Source: Saccharopolyspora gregorii (GTDB taxonomy: Bacteria > Actinomycetota > Actinomycetes > Mycobacteriales > Pseudonocardiaceae). From it: DNA of 64,000 nucleotides. The notes under the pieces are model-generated. The model was not told the origin of the DNA, did no database searches, and saw only the letters and a list, made by a program, of their open reading frames with translations. The position numbers and the translations under genes were made by a program. Where the stretch lies: assembly GCF_024734405.1 (NCBI RefSeq), contig NZ_CP059556.1, positions 2,852,001 to 2,916,000 on the forward strand. The letters are read 5' to 3'. This document shows, piece after piece, positions 42,969-51,280 of this stretch (its first letter is position 1; each line of letters begins with the position of its first letter).

Positions 42969-43040
42969 TCAGCGAGTGCGACAAGCGGACGCGGTCACGC
43001 GCACGAGGTCGACGTGGCGGCGCTCCACTAAGCGGATCAT
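42969..43040 (-). CDS. Sulfur-gene leader peptide (23 codons), apparently leaderless
   Basis: A 23-residue peptide, too short for usual ORF lists. It begins MIRLVERRHVDLVRV and has one cysteine at position 20 (ASACRTR end). Short peptides with an H-(V/I)-DL-x-R-V core and a C-terminal Cys are widespread in actinobacteria ahead of sulfur-assimilation genes, annotated as putative leader peptides. Here it precedes metY by 124 nt. Its ATG lies 7 nt after a TAGGCT -10 box, so the transcript probably starts at the ATG. Slow translation of the Cys codon is the proposed sensor for low cysteine. Confidence 0.75.
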   Translation of the reverse strand: MIRLVERRHVDLVRVTASACRTR

Positions 43041-43047
43041 GGCGGCG

Positions 43048-43075
43048 AGCCTAACCGCTGCACCACCCGGAGCAA
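43048..43075 (-). promoter_or_regulatory. Promoter of the leader-metY-metX transcript
   Basis: TTGCTC (43070-43075) and TAGGCT (43048-43053) on the minus strand are spaced by 16 nt. With a start 7 nt after the -10 the transcript would begin at the leader ATG (43040). Confidence 0.6.
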
Positions 43076-43106
43076 CAGAACGTTCACCATTCGGGAGCAA
43101 GGCCGG

Positions 43107-44093
43107 TCACCCAGCGTGCCCTGGGTGCCGTACGCAGCGGAATCCGAGGTTGCCGCCGGAGCTGTCCGGGGTGTTGGAGGTGCGGGCCGCGACGCGGTAG
43201 CGGTTGCAGTACGAGTCGTGGCACAGGTAGGAGCCGCCGCGCATCACCCGGTTCTCGCCCTCGGCGGGCCCCTGCGGATCGGTGGCGCCCGCCGCGGCGT
43301 GCTCGGTGCCCCAGCGGTCCGCGCACCACTCCCACACGTTGCCCGCCGCGTTGTGCAGCCCGAAGCCGTTCGGCGGGAACGCGTCGGCGGGCGCGGTGCC
43401 CCGGTGGCCGTCCTCGGCGAGGTTCTTCACCGGGAACGTGCCCTGCCAGATGTTGCAGCGGTGCTCGCCGTCCGGGGTGAGCTCGTCGCCCCACGGGTAG
43501 CGGCGCTGCTCCAGGCCGCCGCGCGCCGCGAACTCCCACTCCGCCTCGGTGGGCAGCCGCGCTCCCGCCCACCGGCAGTACGCGACCGCGTCGTGCCAGG
43601 ACACGTGCACCACCGGGTGGTCGGCGCGGTCGTCGACGTCGGAACCGGGGCCTTCCGGCCGGTTCCAGGTCGCGCCTTCCACGCCGCACCACCAGGGGGT
43701 CTGCTCCGGCCGGGGCGCCGAGCGCCGCAGCGAACCGGGCAGGAACGAGGCGAAGACGTAGGACCAGCCGAAGCGCTCGGCGTCGGTGGTGAACCCGGTG
43801 TCGGCGACGAAGCGGGCGAACTCGGCGTTGGTGACGGCGAGCGCGCTGATCTCGAACGGGCTCACCCGCACTTCGCGCACCGGGCCTTCGCCGTCCTGCG
43901 GGAACCCGTCCGCGTCGGCGGTGCCCATCAGGAACGCGCCGCCGTCGAGCGCGATCCACCGGTGCTCGACGGTCTCGGCCGCGGCGCCCGGCGCCGGGTC
44001 CGGGGCGTCGCCGGCTTCGCGGGTGCGCCCGGGCGCGCAGCAGCCGTCGTGCCGCTCGGAGGTCTTCGGGTCCGCTTCGCTCACGGCGTCCAC
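43107..44093 (-). CDS. Formylglycine-generating enzyme (sulfatase-modifying)
   Basis: 328 residues from a GTG at 44093. The FGE-type core is clear: [66 protein letters not shown]. The active-site cysteine pair is [14 protein letters not shown], Cys291 and Cys296, with the five-residue spacing of copper-dependent true FGEs rather than EgtB or SUMF2. It converts Cys in CxPxR of a sulfatase to formylglycine. No sulfatase gene with a CxPxR site is seen in the window, so the substrate is elsewhere. The N-terminal 40 residues include a CC pair and are poorly conserved. Confidence 0.9.
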   Translation of the reverse strand: MDAVSEADPKTSERHDGCCAPGRTREAGDAPDPAPGAAAETVEHRWIALDGGAFLMGTADADGFPQDGEGPVREVRVSPFEISALAVTNAEFARFVADTGFTTDAERFGWSYVFASFLPGSLRRSAPRPEQTPWWCGVEGATWNRPEGPGSDVDDRADHPVVHVSWHDAVAYCRWAGARLPTEAEWEFAARGGLEQRRYPWGDELTPDGEHRCNIWQGTFPVKNLAEDGHRGTAPADAFPPNGFGLHNAAGNVWEWCADRWGTEHAAAGATDPQGPAEGENRVMRGGSYLCHDSYCNRYRVAARTSNTPDSSGGNLGFRCVRHPGHAG

Positions 44094-44198
44094 TCTAGGA
44101 GCGCTCGGCGCCGGAACCGGGGAGCGGGGTGGGCCGCCTCCGGAGGCACGGGGACCGATCCGGCCGGGTCCACGACCGGATCAGTCCACTGAGGACGG

Positions 44199-44336
44199 TC
44201 AGCGATGCGTGCGCGGCCCGCGCAGCCGCTGCACCAGAGCGGCACCGGCGCCCCGGAAACCGTCGTCCAGGACGTCGGTGAACATCACCGCGCCCACCAC
44301 GAGAACGAACAACATCACCACGACAACAGCGAACAT
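44199..44336 (-). CDS. 45-residue single-helix membrane peptide
   Basis: A short frame from the ATG at 44336 to a TGA at 44199-44201. The N terminus is strongly hydrophobic (MFAVVVVMLFVLVVGAVMF), followed by an acidic turn (TDVLDDGF) and a basic tail (RLRGPRTHR), so it is one transmembrane helix with a cytoplasmic tail. AAAGGGG lies about 10 nt before the start. Third-position GC bias is less perfect in the helix codons because of GTT/TTG use. I do not recognise the family. Confidence 0.6.
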   Translation of the reverse strand: MFAVVVVMLFVLVVGAVMFTDVLDDGFRGAGAALVQRLRGPRTHR

Positions 44337-44452
44337 ATCGACACAACCCCTTTCACCTGGATCATCGTCGACCGGCCATGATCGTTACGGGGCGTCCGGG
44401 TGACGCGCGCGACGCGGTCACCCGCACCCTTCGGGAGTTCCGCCGGGACCAC

Positions 44453-44458
44453 TAATCT
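44453..44458 (+). promoter_or_regulatory. -10 box of a leaderless gene
   Basis: TAATCT is a TANNNT match whose last base lies 6 nt before the GTG at 44465, the geometry of leaderless actinomycete transcripts. It would start transcription of the DUF5313/FAD-oxidoreductase pair. Confidence 0.55.
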
Positions 44459-44464
44459 AGGCGG

Positions 44465-44881
44465 GTGCGGACACCTCGGCCACCTTCACCGCGGCCGGTC
44501 TCCGGGCGGCCCAACCCGGCGCAGTGGGTTTGGTACGCGTTCGGCGGCCGGTTGCCCGCGCGCTGCGCGGAATGGGTGCTGCACGACGTGACCTGCCGGA
44601 CCTGGGCGCTGCGGCACGTGGCCCGCGCGCTGACCCAGCTCGCGCCGTTCTGCCTGCTGCTGCTGTTGCTGCCCGGGCCGCTGGACCTGCGGCTCAGCAC
44701 GATCGGGATGGGGTTGTTCGTGGGGCTGTTCTGCTCGCTGTACCTGATGGGGGAGGCGTGCGAGCACCGGTCGATCAAGCACGGCCACCCGCCCGGCCTG
44801 GCCCGCGAGACCCGGCAGGTGCGCAAGGACGTGGAGCGGGCCGGCAAGCACGGCACCGGGTTCCGCCCGTGGTGGCACTGA
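44465..44881 (+). CDS. DUF5313-family membrane protein
   Basis: 138 residues from a GTG. The N-terminal motif RPNPAQWVWYAFGGRLP is the signature of DUF5313, an actinobacterial family. Two hydrophobic helices follow (LAPFCLLLLLLPG and the STIGMGLFVGLFCSLYLMG stretch) and a basic tail. Function is unknown. The stop overlaps the start of the FAD oxidoreductase, so the two are translationally coupled. Confidence 0.8.
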   Translation: MRTPRPPSPRPVSGRPNPAQWVWYAFGGRLPARCAEWVLHDVTCRTWALRHVARALTQLAPFCLLLLLLPGPLDLRLSTIGMGLFVGLFCSLYLMGEACEHRSIKHGHPPGLARETRQVRKDVERAGKHGTGFRPWWH

Positions 44882-46272
44882 CCGTCCCGCGTTCCGCGCT
44901 CGCCGACGCGGAACCGGTCGCGTTCTGGCCGCAGCGCTCGCCGATCGCGCCGCGCCCGCCGCTGCCCGGTCCGGGCCGGGCCGACCTCGCCGTGGTCGGC
45001 GCCGGGCTCACCGGGTTGTGGACGGCGGTGCTGGCCAAGCAGCGCGACCCGGGCCTCGACGTGCTCGTGCTGGACGCGGGCCGCGCCGGGTCCGGCGGCA
45101 GCGCCCGCAGCGGCGGATTCCTGTCCGAGTCCCTCACCCACGGCCTCGCCCACGGCACCTGGCTGTGGCCGGCCGAGATCGGCGGGCTGGTGGAGCTGGG
45201 CAGGCGGAACCTGCGCGAGATCGGGGAGTTCCTCGACGCGGAGGGCATCGACGCCGACCTGAGCTGGTGCGGCAAGACCGCCGTGGCCACCGAACCGCAC
45301 CAGGTCGGCGAGCTGCGGGACGAGGCCGACCTCTACCGCGAGCACGGGTTCACCGCGCTCTTCCAGGGCGCCGGCGGCGTCCGGGCGGACCTGCGCTCCG
45401 ACTCGTTCCGCGCCGGACTGCGCCTGCCAGAGGCCGGGGGACTGGTCGACCCGGCGAAGCTCGTCGGCGGCCTGCTCGCGGCCGCCGAGCGGGCCGGGGT
45501 GCGGGTGCACGAGGGCAGCCCGGTCCGCTCGGTGCGCGCCGGTGCGGCGGCCGTGCGACTGCGGTGTCCACAAGGGACTGTCGAGGCCGGACGGGTGGTG
45601 CTCGCGACCAACGCGTTCCCCGCCCCGCTGCGCGGGCTGCGCCGCCGGGTGCTGCCCGTCTGGGACCACGTGCTGGTCACCGAACCGCTGTCCGCGGCGG
45701 CGTGGGACTCCCTGGGCTGGCGCGAACGCCAGGGCGTCACCGACTCGCACAACCTGTTCCACTACTTCCGCCCCACCCCGGACGGCCGGGTCCTGTGGGG
45801 CGGCGGCGCCCCGGAGTACTTCTTCGGCGGGCGCACCTCCGCCCGCTTCGCCGACCGGCCGGAGGTGCACCGCAGGCTCGCGGCCCGGTTCTTCGCGACG
45901 TTCCCGCAGCTGGAGGGCACCCGGTTCACCCACCGCTGGGGCGGGCCCATCGACGCCACCACCCGCTCGACCCCGGTGTTCGGCACGGCCTGCGCGGGCC
46001 GCGTCGCCTACGCCACCGGCTTCACCGGGCTCGGCGTGGCCGCCTCCCGGTTCGGCGCGCAGGTCGCGCTGGACCTGCTGGCGGGCGCCGAGACGCGGCG
46101 CACCCGCTCCGCCCTGGCGCGGACCCGGCCGCTGCCGTACCCGCCGGAACCGCTGCGCTGGCCGCTGGTGCGGCTGACGCACCGGACGCTGGCCCGCGCC
46201 GACGCCACCGCCGGCCGCCGCGGGCGGTGGCTGCGGCTGCTGGACCGGCACGGGATCGGCCTCGGGAGTTGA
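44869..46272 (+). CDS. FAD-dependent (DAO-family) oxidoreductase
   Basis: About 467 residues from GTG 44869 (or 44872), overlapping the DUF5313 stop. The FAD fold is ADLAVVGAGLTGLWTAVLA, then DVLVLDAG, and the active-site-side SARSGGFLSESLTHG; the C terminus has YATGFTGLGVAAS. The overall arrangement fits DAO-type amine oxidases such as gamma-glutamylputrescine/glycine oxidases. It oxidises an amine or amino acid with O2 or another acceptor. The pyrimidine operon follows after 260 bp with its own promoter, so a link to pyrimidine breakdown is only by proximity. Confidence 0.82.
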   Translation: MVALTVPRSALADAEPVAFWPQRSPIAPRPPLPGPGRADLAVVGAGLTGLWTAVLAKQRDPGLDVLVLDAGRAGSGGSARSGGFLSESLTHGLAHGTWLWPAEIGGLVELGRRNLREIGEFLDAEGIDADLSWCGKTAVATEPHQVGELRDEADLYREHGFTALFQGAGGVRADLRSDSFRAGLRLPEAGGLVDPAKLVGGLLAAAERAGVRVHEGSPVRSVRAGAAAVRLRCPQGTVEAGRVVLATNAFPAPLRGLRRRVLPVWDHVLVTEPLSAAAWDSLGWRERQGVTDSHNLFHYFRPTPDGRVLWGGGAPEYFFGGRTSARFADRPEVHRRLAARFFATFPQLEGTRFTHRWGGPIDATTRSTPVFGTACAGRVAYATGFTGLGVAASRFGAQVALDLLAGAETRRTRSALARTRPLPYPPEPLRWPLVRLTHRTLARADATAGRRGRWLRLLDRHGIGLGS

Positions 46273-46463
46273 TCGCCCGCCCGGCGGCCGCCGGACCGCC
46301 GTCCGCCGCACCACGTCCACCGGTGCCGACACACCGGCGCTTCCTCCTTCCGAGCGAACCCGCGGCCCCGCGCCGGGAGTCCGCCGCACCCGTTCCCGCA
46401 GCGAGCGACCGCGCCCGCTGCGCCGGTGGTGCTCAGCGCCGGTGATCCTGGGCCGCGCGGTCA

Positions 46464-46492
46464 TTGCAGGTCCCGGTACCGCGCCATATGTT
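46464..46492 (+). promoter_or_regulatory. Promoter of the pyrimidine-catabolism operon
   Basis: TTGCAG (46464-46469) and TATGTT (46487-46492) are separated by 17 nt, a near-consensus spacing. Transcription would start about 46499, giving a 34-nt leader with GAGAGGTG before the ATG at 46533. Confidence 0.6.
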
Positions 46493-46532
46493 CGGAGCGT
46501 CCCCGGCCGGTCACAGTCCGAGAGGTGCCGCC

Positions 46533-47375
46533 ATGCCGAACCTGGTTCGCGCCGCACTGGTCCAGGCGAAGTGGACCGGCGACGCCCGGTCCATGATCGA
46601 CGTCCACGAGCAGCACACCCGCGCCGCCGCCGCGCAGGGCGCGCAGGTGATCGGGTTCCAGGAGGTGTTCAACGCCCCCTACTTCTGCCAGGTGCAGAAC
46701 ACCGAGCACCAGCGGTGGGCCGAAGCCGTTCCGGAAGGCCCCACCACCGAGCGGATGCGCGCGCTGGCCCGCGAGCTGCGGATGGTGATCGTCGTGCCGA
46801 TCTTCGAGGTGGACGGTCCCGGCTTCTGCTACAACACCGCCGCCGTCATCGACGCCGACGGCGAATACCTCGGCAAGTACCGCAAGCACCACCTGCCGCA
46901 CCTGCCCGGGTTCTGGGAGAAGTTCTACTTCCGCCCCGGCAACCTCGGCTGGCCGGTGTTCGACACCGCGGTCGGCAAGGTCGGCGTCTACATCTGCTAC
47001 GACCGGCACTTCCCGGAGGGCTGGCGGGCCCTCGGGCTGGCCGGGGCGCAGATCGTCTACAACCCGTCCGCGACCAGCCGGGGCCTGTCCTCCTACCTGT
47101 GGCGGCTGGAGCAGCCGGCCGCCGCGGTCGCCAACGAGTACTTCGTCGCCGCGATCAACCGGGTCGGCGTGGAGGAGTACGGGGACAACGACTTCTACGG
47201 CAGCAGCTACTTCGTCGACCCGTACGGCCGGTTCGTCGGCGACGTCGCCGGCGACCGCGACGAGGAACTCGTGGTGCGCGACCTCGACCTCGACCTGATC
47301 GACGAGGTCCGCGCCAAGTGGGCCTTCTACCGGGACCGCCGCCCGGACGCCTACGGGCCGCTCACCGCGCCCTGA
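46533..47375 (+). CDS. Beta-ureidopropionase-like carbon-nitrogen hydrolase
   Basis: 280 residues from the ATG at 46533. The nitrilase triad is visible: Glu in GFQEVFNAPYF, Lys in YLGKYRKHHLPHLPG, and Cys in VYICYDRHFPEGWRALG. The last motif and the YRKHHLPH strand match N-carbamoyl-beta-alanine amidohydrolases of reductive pyrimidine catabolism. It would hydrolyse N-carbamoyl-beta-alanine to beta-alanine, CO2 and ammonia. The first of five or six genes on the same strand that fit the same pathway. Confidence 0.87.
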   Translation: MPNLVRAALVQAKWTGDARSMIDVHEQHTRAAAAQGAQVIGFQEVFNAPYFCQVQNTEHQRWAEAVPEGPTTERMRALARELRMVIVVPIFEVDGPGFCYNTAAVIDADGEYLGKYRKHHLPHLPGFWEKFYFRPGNLGWPVFDTAVGKVGVYICYDRHFPEGWRALGLAGAQIVYNPSATSRGLSSYLWRLEQPAAAVANEYFVAAINRVGVEEYGDNDFYGSSYFVDPYGRFVGDVAGDRDEELVVRDLDLDLIDEVRAKWAFYRDRRPDAYGPLTAP

Positions 47376-47415
47376 CCGACACCCGTTCCGGACCCGCTGG
47401 AGAGGAAGGACGGCC

Positions 47416-48726
47416 ATGACCGACGAGGGCACGCACGAAGAGCTGGCGAAGCGGCGCAGGGCGGTGCTGCCGGACTGGCTGTCCACCTACTACGAGCAGC
47501 CGATCGACCTGGTCAGCGGCGAGGGCCGCCACGTCCAGGACGCCGAGGGGAACCGGTACCTGGACTTCTTCGGCGGGATCCTCACCACGATGACCGCGCA
47601 CGCGCTGCCCGAGGTCACCGCCGCCGTCTCCGAGCAGGCCGGGCGCATCCTGCACTCCTCCACGCTGTACCTGAACCGGCCGATGGTCGAGCTGGCCGAA
47701 CGCGTCGCCGAGCTGTCCGGCATCGACGACCCGCGGGTGTTCTTCACCGCGAGCGGCACCGAGGCCAACGACACCGCGCTGCTGCTGACCACCGGCTACC
47801 GCGGCTCCAACCAGGTGCTGGCGCTGCGCAACAGCTACCACGGCCGGTCCTTCTCAGCGCTGGCCATCACCGGGAACCGGGCGTGGTCGCCGACCAGCCT
47901 GTCCCCGGTGCAGACCGGCTACGTGCACGGCAGCAGGCGGCGCGGCACCCCGCTCGCCGACCTGCCCGACGCGGAGTTCACCGACGCCTGCGTGCAGGAC
48001 CTGGAGGACGTGCTCGGGCAGCTGCACGGCAACGTGGCCTGCCTGATCGCCGAACCCATCCAGGGCGTCGGCGGGTTCGCCGTCCCACCGGACGGGCTGT
48101 TCGCCCGGTTCAAGGAGGTGCTGGACCGGCACGGCATCCTGTGGATCAGCGACGAGGTGCAGACCGGCTGGGGCCGCACCGGCGAGCACTTCTGGGGCTG
48201 GCAGGCGCACGGCGGCAACGGGGCGCCGGACGTCGTGACCTTCGCGAAGGGGCTCGGCAACGGGCTGTCCATCGGCGGCGTCGTGGCCCGCGCCGAGATC
48301 ATGAACAGCATCGGGGTGAACTCGCTGTCCACCTTCGGCGGCAGCCCGGTCACGACCGCCGGGGCGCTGGCCAACCTGGAACACCTGCTCCAGCACGACC
48401 TGCAGGGCAACGCGCTGCGCGTCGGCGCCGTGCTGCGCGCGGCCATCGACGAGGCCCGGCCGCGGCTGCCGCTCGTCGCCGACGTGCGCGGCAAGGGGCT
48501 GATGCTCGGCGTGGAACTCGCCGACCCCGGCACCGGCGCGCCCGACCCGGCCGCCGCCACCGCGGTGCTGGAGCACACCCGCCGCGACGGGCTGCTCATC
48601 GGCAAGGGCGGGCTGGACGGCAACGTGCTGCGCATCGCCCCGCCGCTGAGCCTCACCGAGCAGGAGGCCCGCGAGGGCGCCGCGATCCTGGTCGACGCGC
48701 TGGGCAGAGCGGGGGAGCGGCCATGA
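47416..48726 (+). CDS. Class III aminotransferase (beta-alanine type)
   Basis: 436 residues with AGAGGAAGGA before the ATG. PLP features are TASGTEANDTALLL, NSYHGRSFSALA, LWISDEVQTGWGRTG and the lysine TFAKGLGNGLSIGG. In this operon it most likely transaminates beta-alanine (from uracil) or beta-aminoisobutyrate (from thymine) to malonate or methylmalonate semialdehyde. Its stop overlaps the dihydropyrimidinase ATG. Alternatives are other omega-amino-acid transaminases. Confidence 0.85.
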   Translation: MTDEGTHEELAKRRRAVLPDWLSTYYEQPIDLVSGEGRHVQDAEGNRYLDFFGGILTTMTAHALPEVTAAVSEQAGRILHSSTLYLNRPMVELAERVAELSGIDDPRVFFTASGTEANDTALLLTTGYRGSNQVLALRNSYHGRSFSALAITGNRAWSPTSLSPVQTGYVHGSRRRGTPLADLPDAEFTDACVQDLEDVLGQLHGNVACLIAEPIQGVGGFAVPPDGLFARFKEVLDRHGILWISDEVQTGWGRTGEHFWGWQAHGGNGAPDVVTFAKGLGNGLSIGGVVARAEIMNSIGVNSLSTFGGSPVTTAGALANLEHLLQHDLQGNALRVGAVLRAAIDEARPRLPLVADVRGKGLMLGVELADPGTGAPDPAAATAVLEHTRRDGLLIGKGGLDGNVLRIAPPLSLTEQEAREGAAILVDALGRAGERP

Positions 48727-50123
48727 CCAGGACGGTGATCCGCGGCGGACTGGTGATCACCGCGACCGAGGAGGTCGAAGCCGACGTGCTCGTGGTCGAC
48801 GAGCAGGTCGCCGCGCTCGGCACCCCCGAACTCGCCGAGCAGTGGCTGCCCGGCGCCGACGCGGTCCTCGACGCGGAGGGGCTCTACGTCATCCCCGGCG
48901 GCGTCGACGGGCACACCCACATGGAGATGCCGTTCGGCGGCACCTCCTCCGCCGACACCTTCGAGACCGGCACCCGGGCGGCCGCGTGGGGCGGCACCAC
49001 CACGATCATCGACTTCGCCATCCAGTCCATCGGCGGATCCGCGCGGGAAGGACTCGACACCTGGCACGCGAAGGCCGAGGGGAACTGCGCGGTGGACTAC
49101 GGGTTCCACCTGATCCTGTCCGACGTGCACGACGGCTCGCTGGCCGAGCTGGACGGGCTGGTCGGCGAAGGAGTCACCAGCTTCAAGTTGTTCATGGCCT
49201 ACCCCGGCGTGTTCTACAGCGACGACGGGCGGATCCTGCGCGCCATGCAGCGGGCCGCGGGCAACGGGGCGCTGACCATGGTGCACGCCGAGAACGGCAT
49301 CGCCATCGACGTGCTCGTCCAGCAGTCCCTCGCCGCCGGGCGCACCGACCCCCGCGAGCACGGCCGGGTGCGCCACCCGCTGCTGGAGGCCGAGGCCACC
49401 CACCGCGCGATCCAGCTCGCCCGCGTCGCGGGAGCCCCGCTCTACGTCGTGCACGTCTCGGCCGCCGAAGCGCTCGACGAACTCGTCCGCGCCCGCGACA
49501 CCGGGATCCCGGTGTTCGGCGAGACCTGCCCGCAGTACCTGTTCCTCACCGTCGACGAGTTGTCCCGGCCCGGGTTCGAAGGGGCCAAGTACGTCTGCTC
49601 CACGCCGCTGCGGCCCGAGGAGCACCAGCGGGAGCTGTGGCGCGGTCTGCGCACCGACGACCTGTCGGTCGTGGCCACCGACCACTGCCCGTTCTGCTTC
49701 GCCTCGCAGAAGGAGCTCGGGATCGGCGACTTCTCGAAGATCCCGAACGGCATGCCCGGGGTGGAGCATCGGCTGGACCTGCTGCACCAAGGGGTGGTGG
49801 ACGGCCGCCTCACCCGCCGCCGCTGGGTGGAACTGGCCAGCACGACCCCGGCGCGGATGTTCGGCCTGCACCCGCGCAAGGGCACCATCGCGCCCGGGTC
49901 CGACGCGGACGTCGTGCTCTACGACCCGCGCGCCGAGCACGTGCTGTCCGCCGGGACGCACCACATGAACGTCGACTACAACCCCTACGAGGGCCGGACC
50001 GTCACCGGTGCGGTGCGCACCGTGCTATCCCGCGGCCGGGTGATCCTCGACGGGGGCGAGTACCGCGGCCGTCCCGGCCACGGGCGCTTCCTGCGGCGGG
50101 ACACCTGCGGATACCTGACCTGA
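48723..50123 (+). CDS. Dihydropyrimidinase (hydantoinase)
   Basis: 466 residues. The metal ligands are in order: GGVDGHTHMEMPFGG, carboxylated Lys in VTSFKLFMAYPGVFY, His in VHAENG, His in YVVHVSAAEAL, and Asp in VATDHCPFCFASQKE. The enzyme opens dihydrouracil or dihydrothymine to N-carbamoyl amino acids; hydantoins are also typical substrates. The start ATG overlaps the aminotransferase stop (ATGA). With the neighbouring hydrolase and transaminase it completes the ring-opening side of reductive pyrimidine breakdown. Confidence 0.93.
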   Translation: MTRTVIRGGLVITATEEVEADVLVVDEQVAALGTPELAEQWLPGADAVLDAEGLYVIPGGVDGHTHMEMPFGGTSSADTFETGTRAAAWGGTTTIIDFAIQSIGGSAREGLDTWHAKAEGNCAVDYGFHLILSDVHDGSLAELDGLVGEGVTSFKLFMAYPGVFYSDDGRILRAMQRAAGNGALTMVHAENGIAIDVLVQQSLAAGRTDPREHGRVRHPLLEAEATHRAIQLARVAGAPLYVVHVSAAEALDELVRARDTGIPVFGETCPQYLFLTVDELSRPGFEGAKYVCSTPLRPEEHQRELWRGLRTDDLSVVATDHCPFCFASQKELGIGDFSKIPNGMPGVEHRLDLLHQGVVDGRLTRRRWVELASTTPARMFGLHPRKGTIAPGSDADVVLYDPRAEHVLSAGTHHMNVDYNPYEGRTVTGAVRTVLSRGRVILDGGEYRGRPGHGRFLRRDTCGYLT

Positions 50124-50139
50124 CACCACGGAGGTGCGC

Positions 50140-51159
50140 ATGCGGTTCGGGCTCGTGCTCCAAACCGACCCCCCGGCCTGGTCGGTCGTGGAACTGATGC
50201 GGCGCGCCGAAGCGCTCGGCTTCGACCACGGCTGGACCTTCGACTCCTGCGTGCTCTGGCAGGAGCCGTTCGTGATCCACAGCCAGATCCTCGCCGCGAC
50301 CGAGCGGATGGTCGTCGGGCCGATGGTCACCAACCCGGCCACCCGGGACTGGAGCGTCACCGCGTCCACCTTCGCCACGCTCAACGAGATGTTCGGCGAC
50401 CGCACCGTCTGCGGCATCGGGCGCGGCGACTCGGCGCTGCGCGTCACCGGTGGCAAGCCGAACACCCTCGCGGTGCTGGAACGCGCGGTCGGCGTGATCC
50501 GGGACCTCGCGGAAGGGCGCGAGACCGAGGTGGACGGCACCGCCGTCCGGCTCCCGTGGGTGCGCGGCGGGCGCCTGCCGGTGTGGATCGGCGCGTACGG
50601 GCCGAAGGCCCTCGACCTGGCGGGCCGGGTCGGGGACGGCGTGATCCTGCAGCTCGCCGACCCGCTGCTGGTCCGGTGGATGGTCCGGCACGTCCGCGAG
50701 GCGGCCGAGGCCGCGGGGCGCGACCCGGACGCGATCACCGTGTGCGCCGCCGCACCCGCCTACGTCGGTGCGGACCTCGCGCACGCCCGCGAGCAGTGCC
50801 GGTGGTTCGGCGGCATGGTCGGCAACCACGTGGCCGACCTGGTGCGCCGCTACGGTTCGGATTCGGCGGAGATCCCCGCGGAGCTCACCGACTACATCCG
50901 CGGCCGCGCGGGCTACGACTACTCCCACCACGGGCGCGCGGGCAATCCCAGCACCGACTTCGTGCCCGACGAGATCGTGGACCGGTTCTGCCTGCTCGGG
51001 TCGCCCGAGGTGCACCTGGACAAGCTCGCCGAACTGCGCGCGGCAGGCGTGCACCAGTTCGCCGCCTACGCCATGCACGACGCCGTCGAGTCCACGGTGG
51101 AGGAGTACGGCCGGGCGATCATCCCGCGCGCCACCGCTCCGGAGTCCGCCACGCGCTGA
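50140..51159 (+). CDS. LLM-class flavin/F420-dependent oxidoreductase
   Basis: 339 residues from the ATG at 50140 with GGAGG 6 nt upstream. It is a luciferase-like TIM-barrel: FGLVLQTDPPAWSVVELMRR, RMVVGPMVTNPATRDW, TVCGIGRGDSALR, PVWIGAYGPKALDLAGRVGD. The TIGR03842-type members (MSMEG_2249 family) are repeatedly found beside dihydropyrimidinase genes. In the absence of a dihydropyrimidine dehydrogenase gene here it may perform the ring reduction or oxidation step, but that is inference. Confidence 0.82.
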   Translation: MRFGLVLQTDPPAWSVVELMRRAEALGFDHGWTFDSCVLWQEPFVIHSQILAATERMVVGPMVTNPATRDWSVTASTFATLNEMFGDRTVCGIGRGDSALRVTGGKPNTLAVLERAVGVIRDLAEGRETEVDGTAVRLPWVRGGRLPVWIGAYGPKALDLAGRVGDGVILQLADPLLVRWMVRHVREAAEAAGRDPDAITVCAAAPAYVGADLAHAREQCRWFGGMVGNHVADLVRRYGSDSAEIPAELTDYIRGRAGYDYSHHGRAGNPSTDFVPDEIVDRFCLLGSPEVHLDKLAELRAAGVHQFAAYAMHDAVESTVEEYGRAIIPRATAPESATR

Positions 51160-51280
51160 CGCGTAGGCCCACCGCACCGGCCGGGTGAACCCGGGCCCGC
51201 TCCGCGCCGGCGCGCCGACCAGGTCACATCGGCGCGACCACCACGGACGACCGGGCCGCCGCCGGGGCAGACTGTCCGCC

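Noticed and set aside
42845-43106. SAM riboswitch upstream of metY
   Set aside because: The length between leader ORF and metY is short and I could not lay out the conserved SAM-II or SAM-IV core; the leader-peptide reading fits better.
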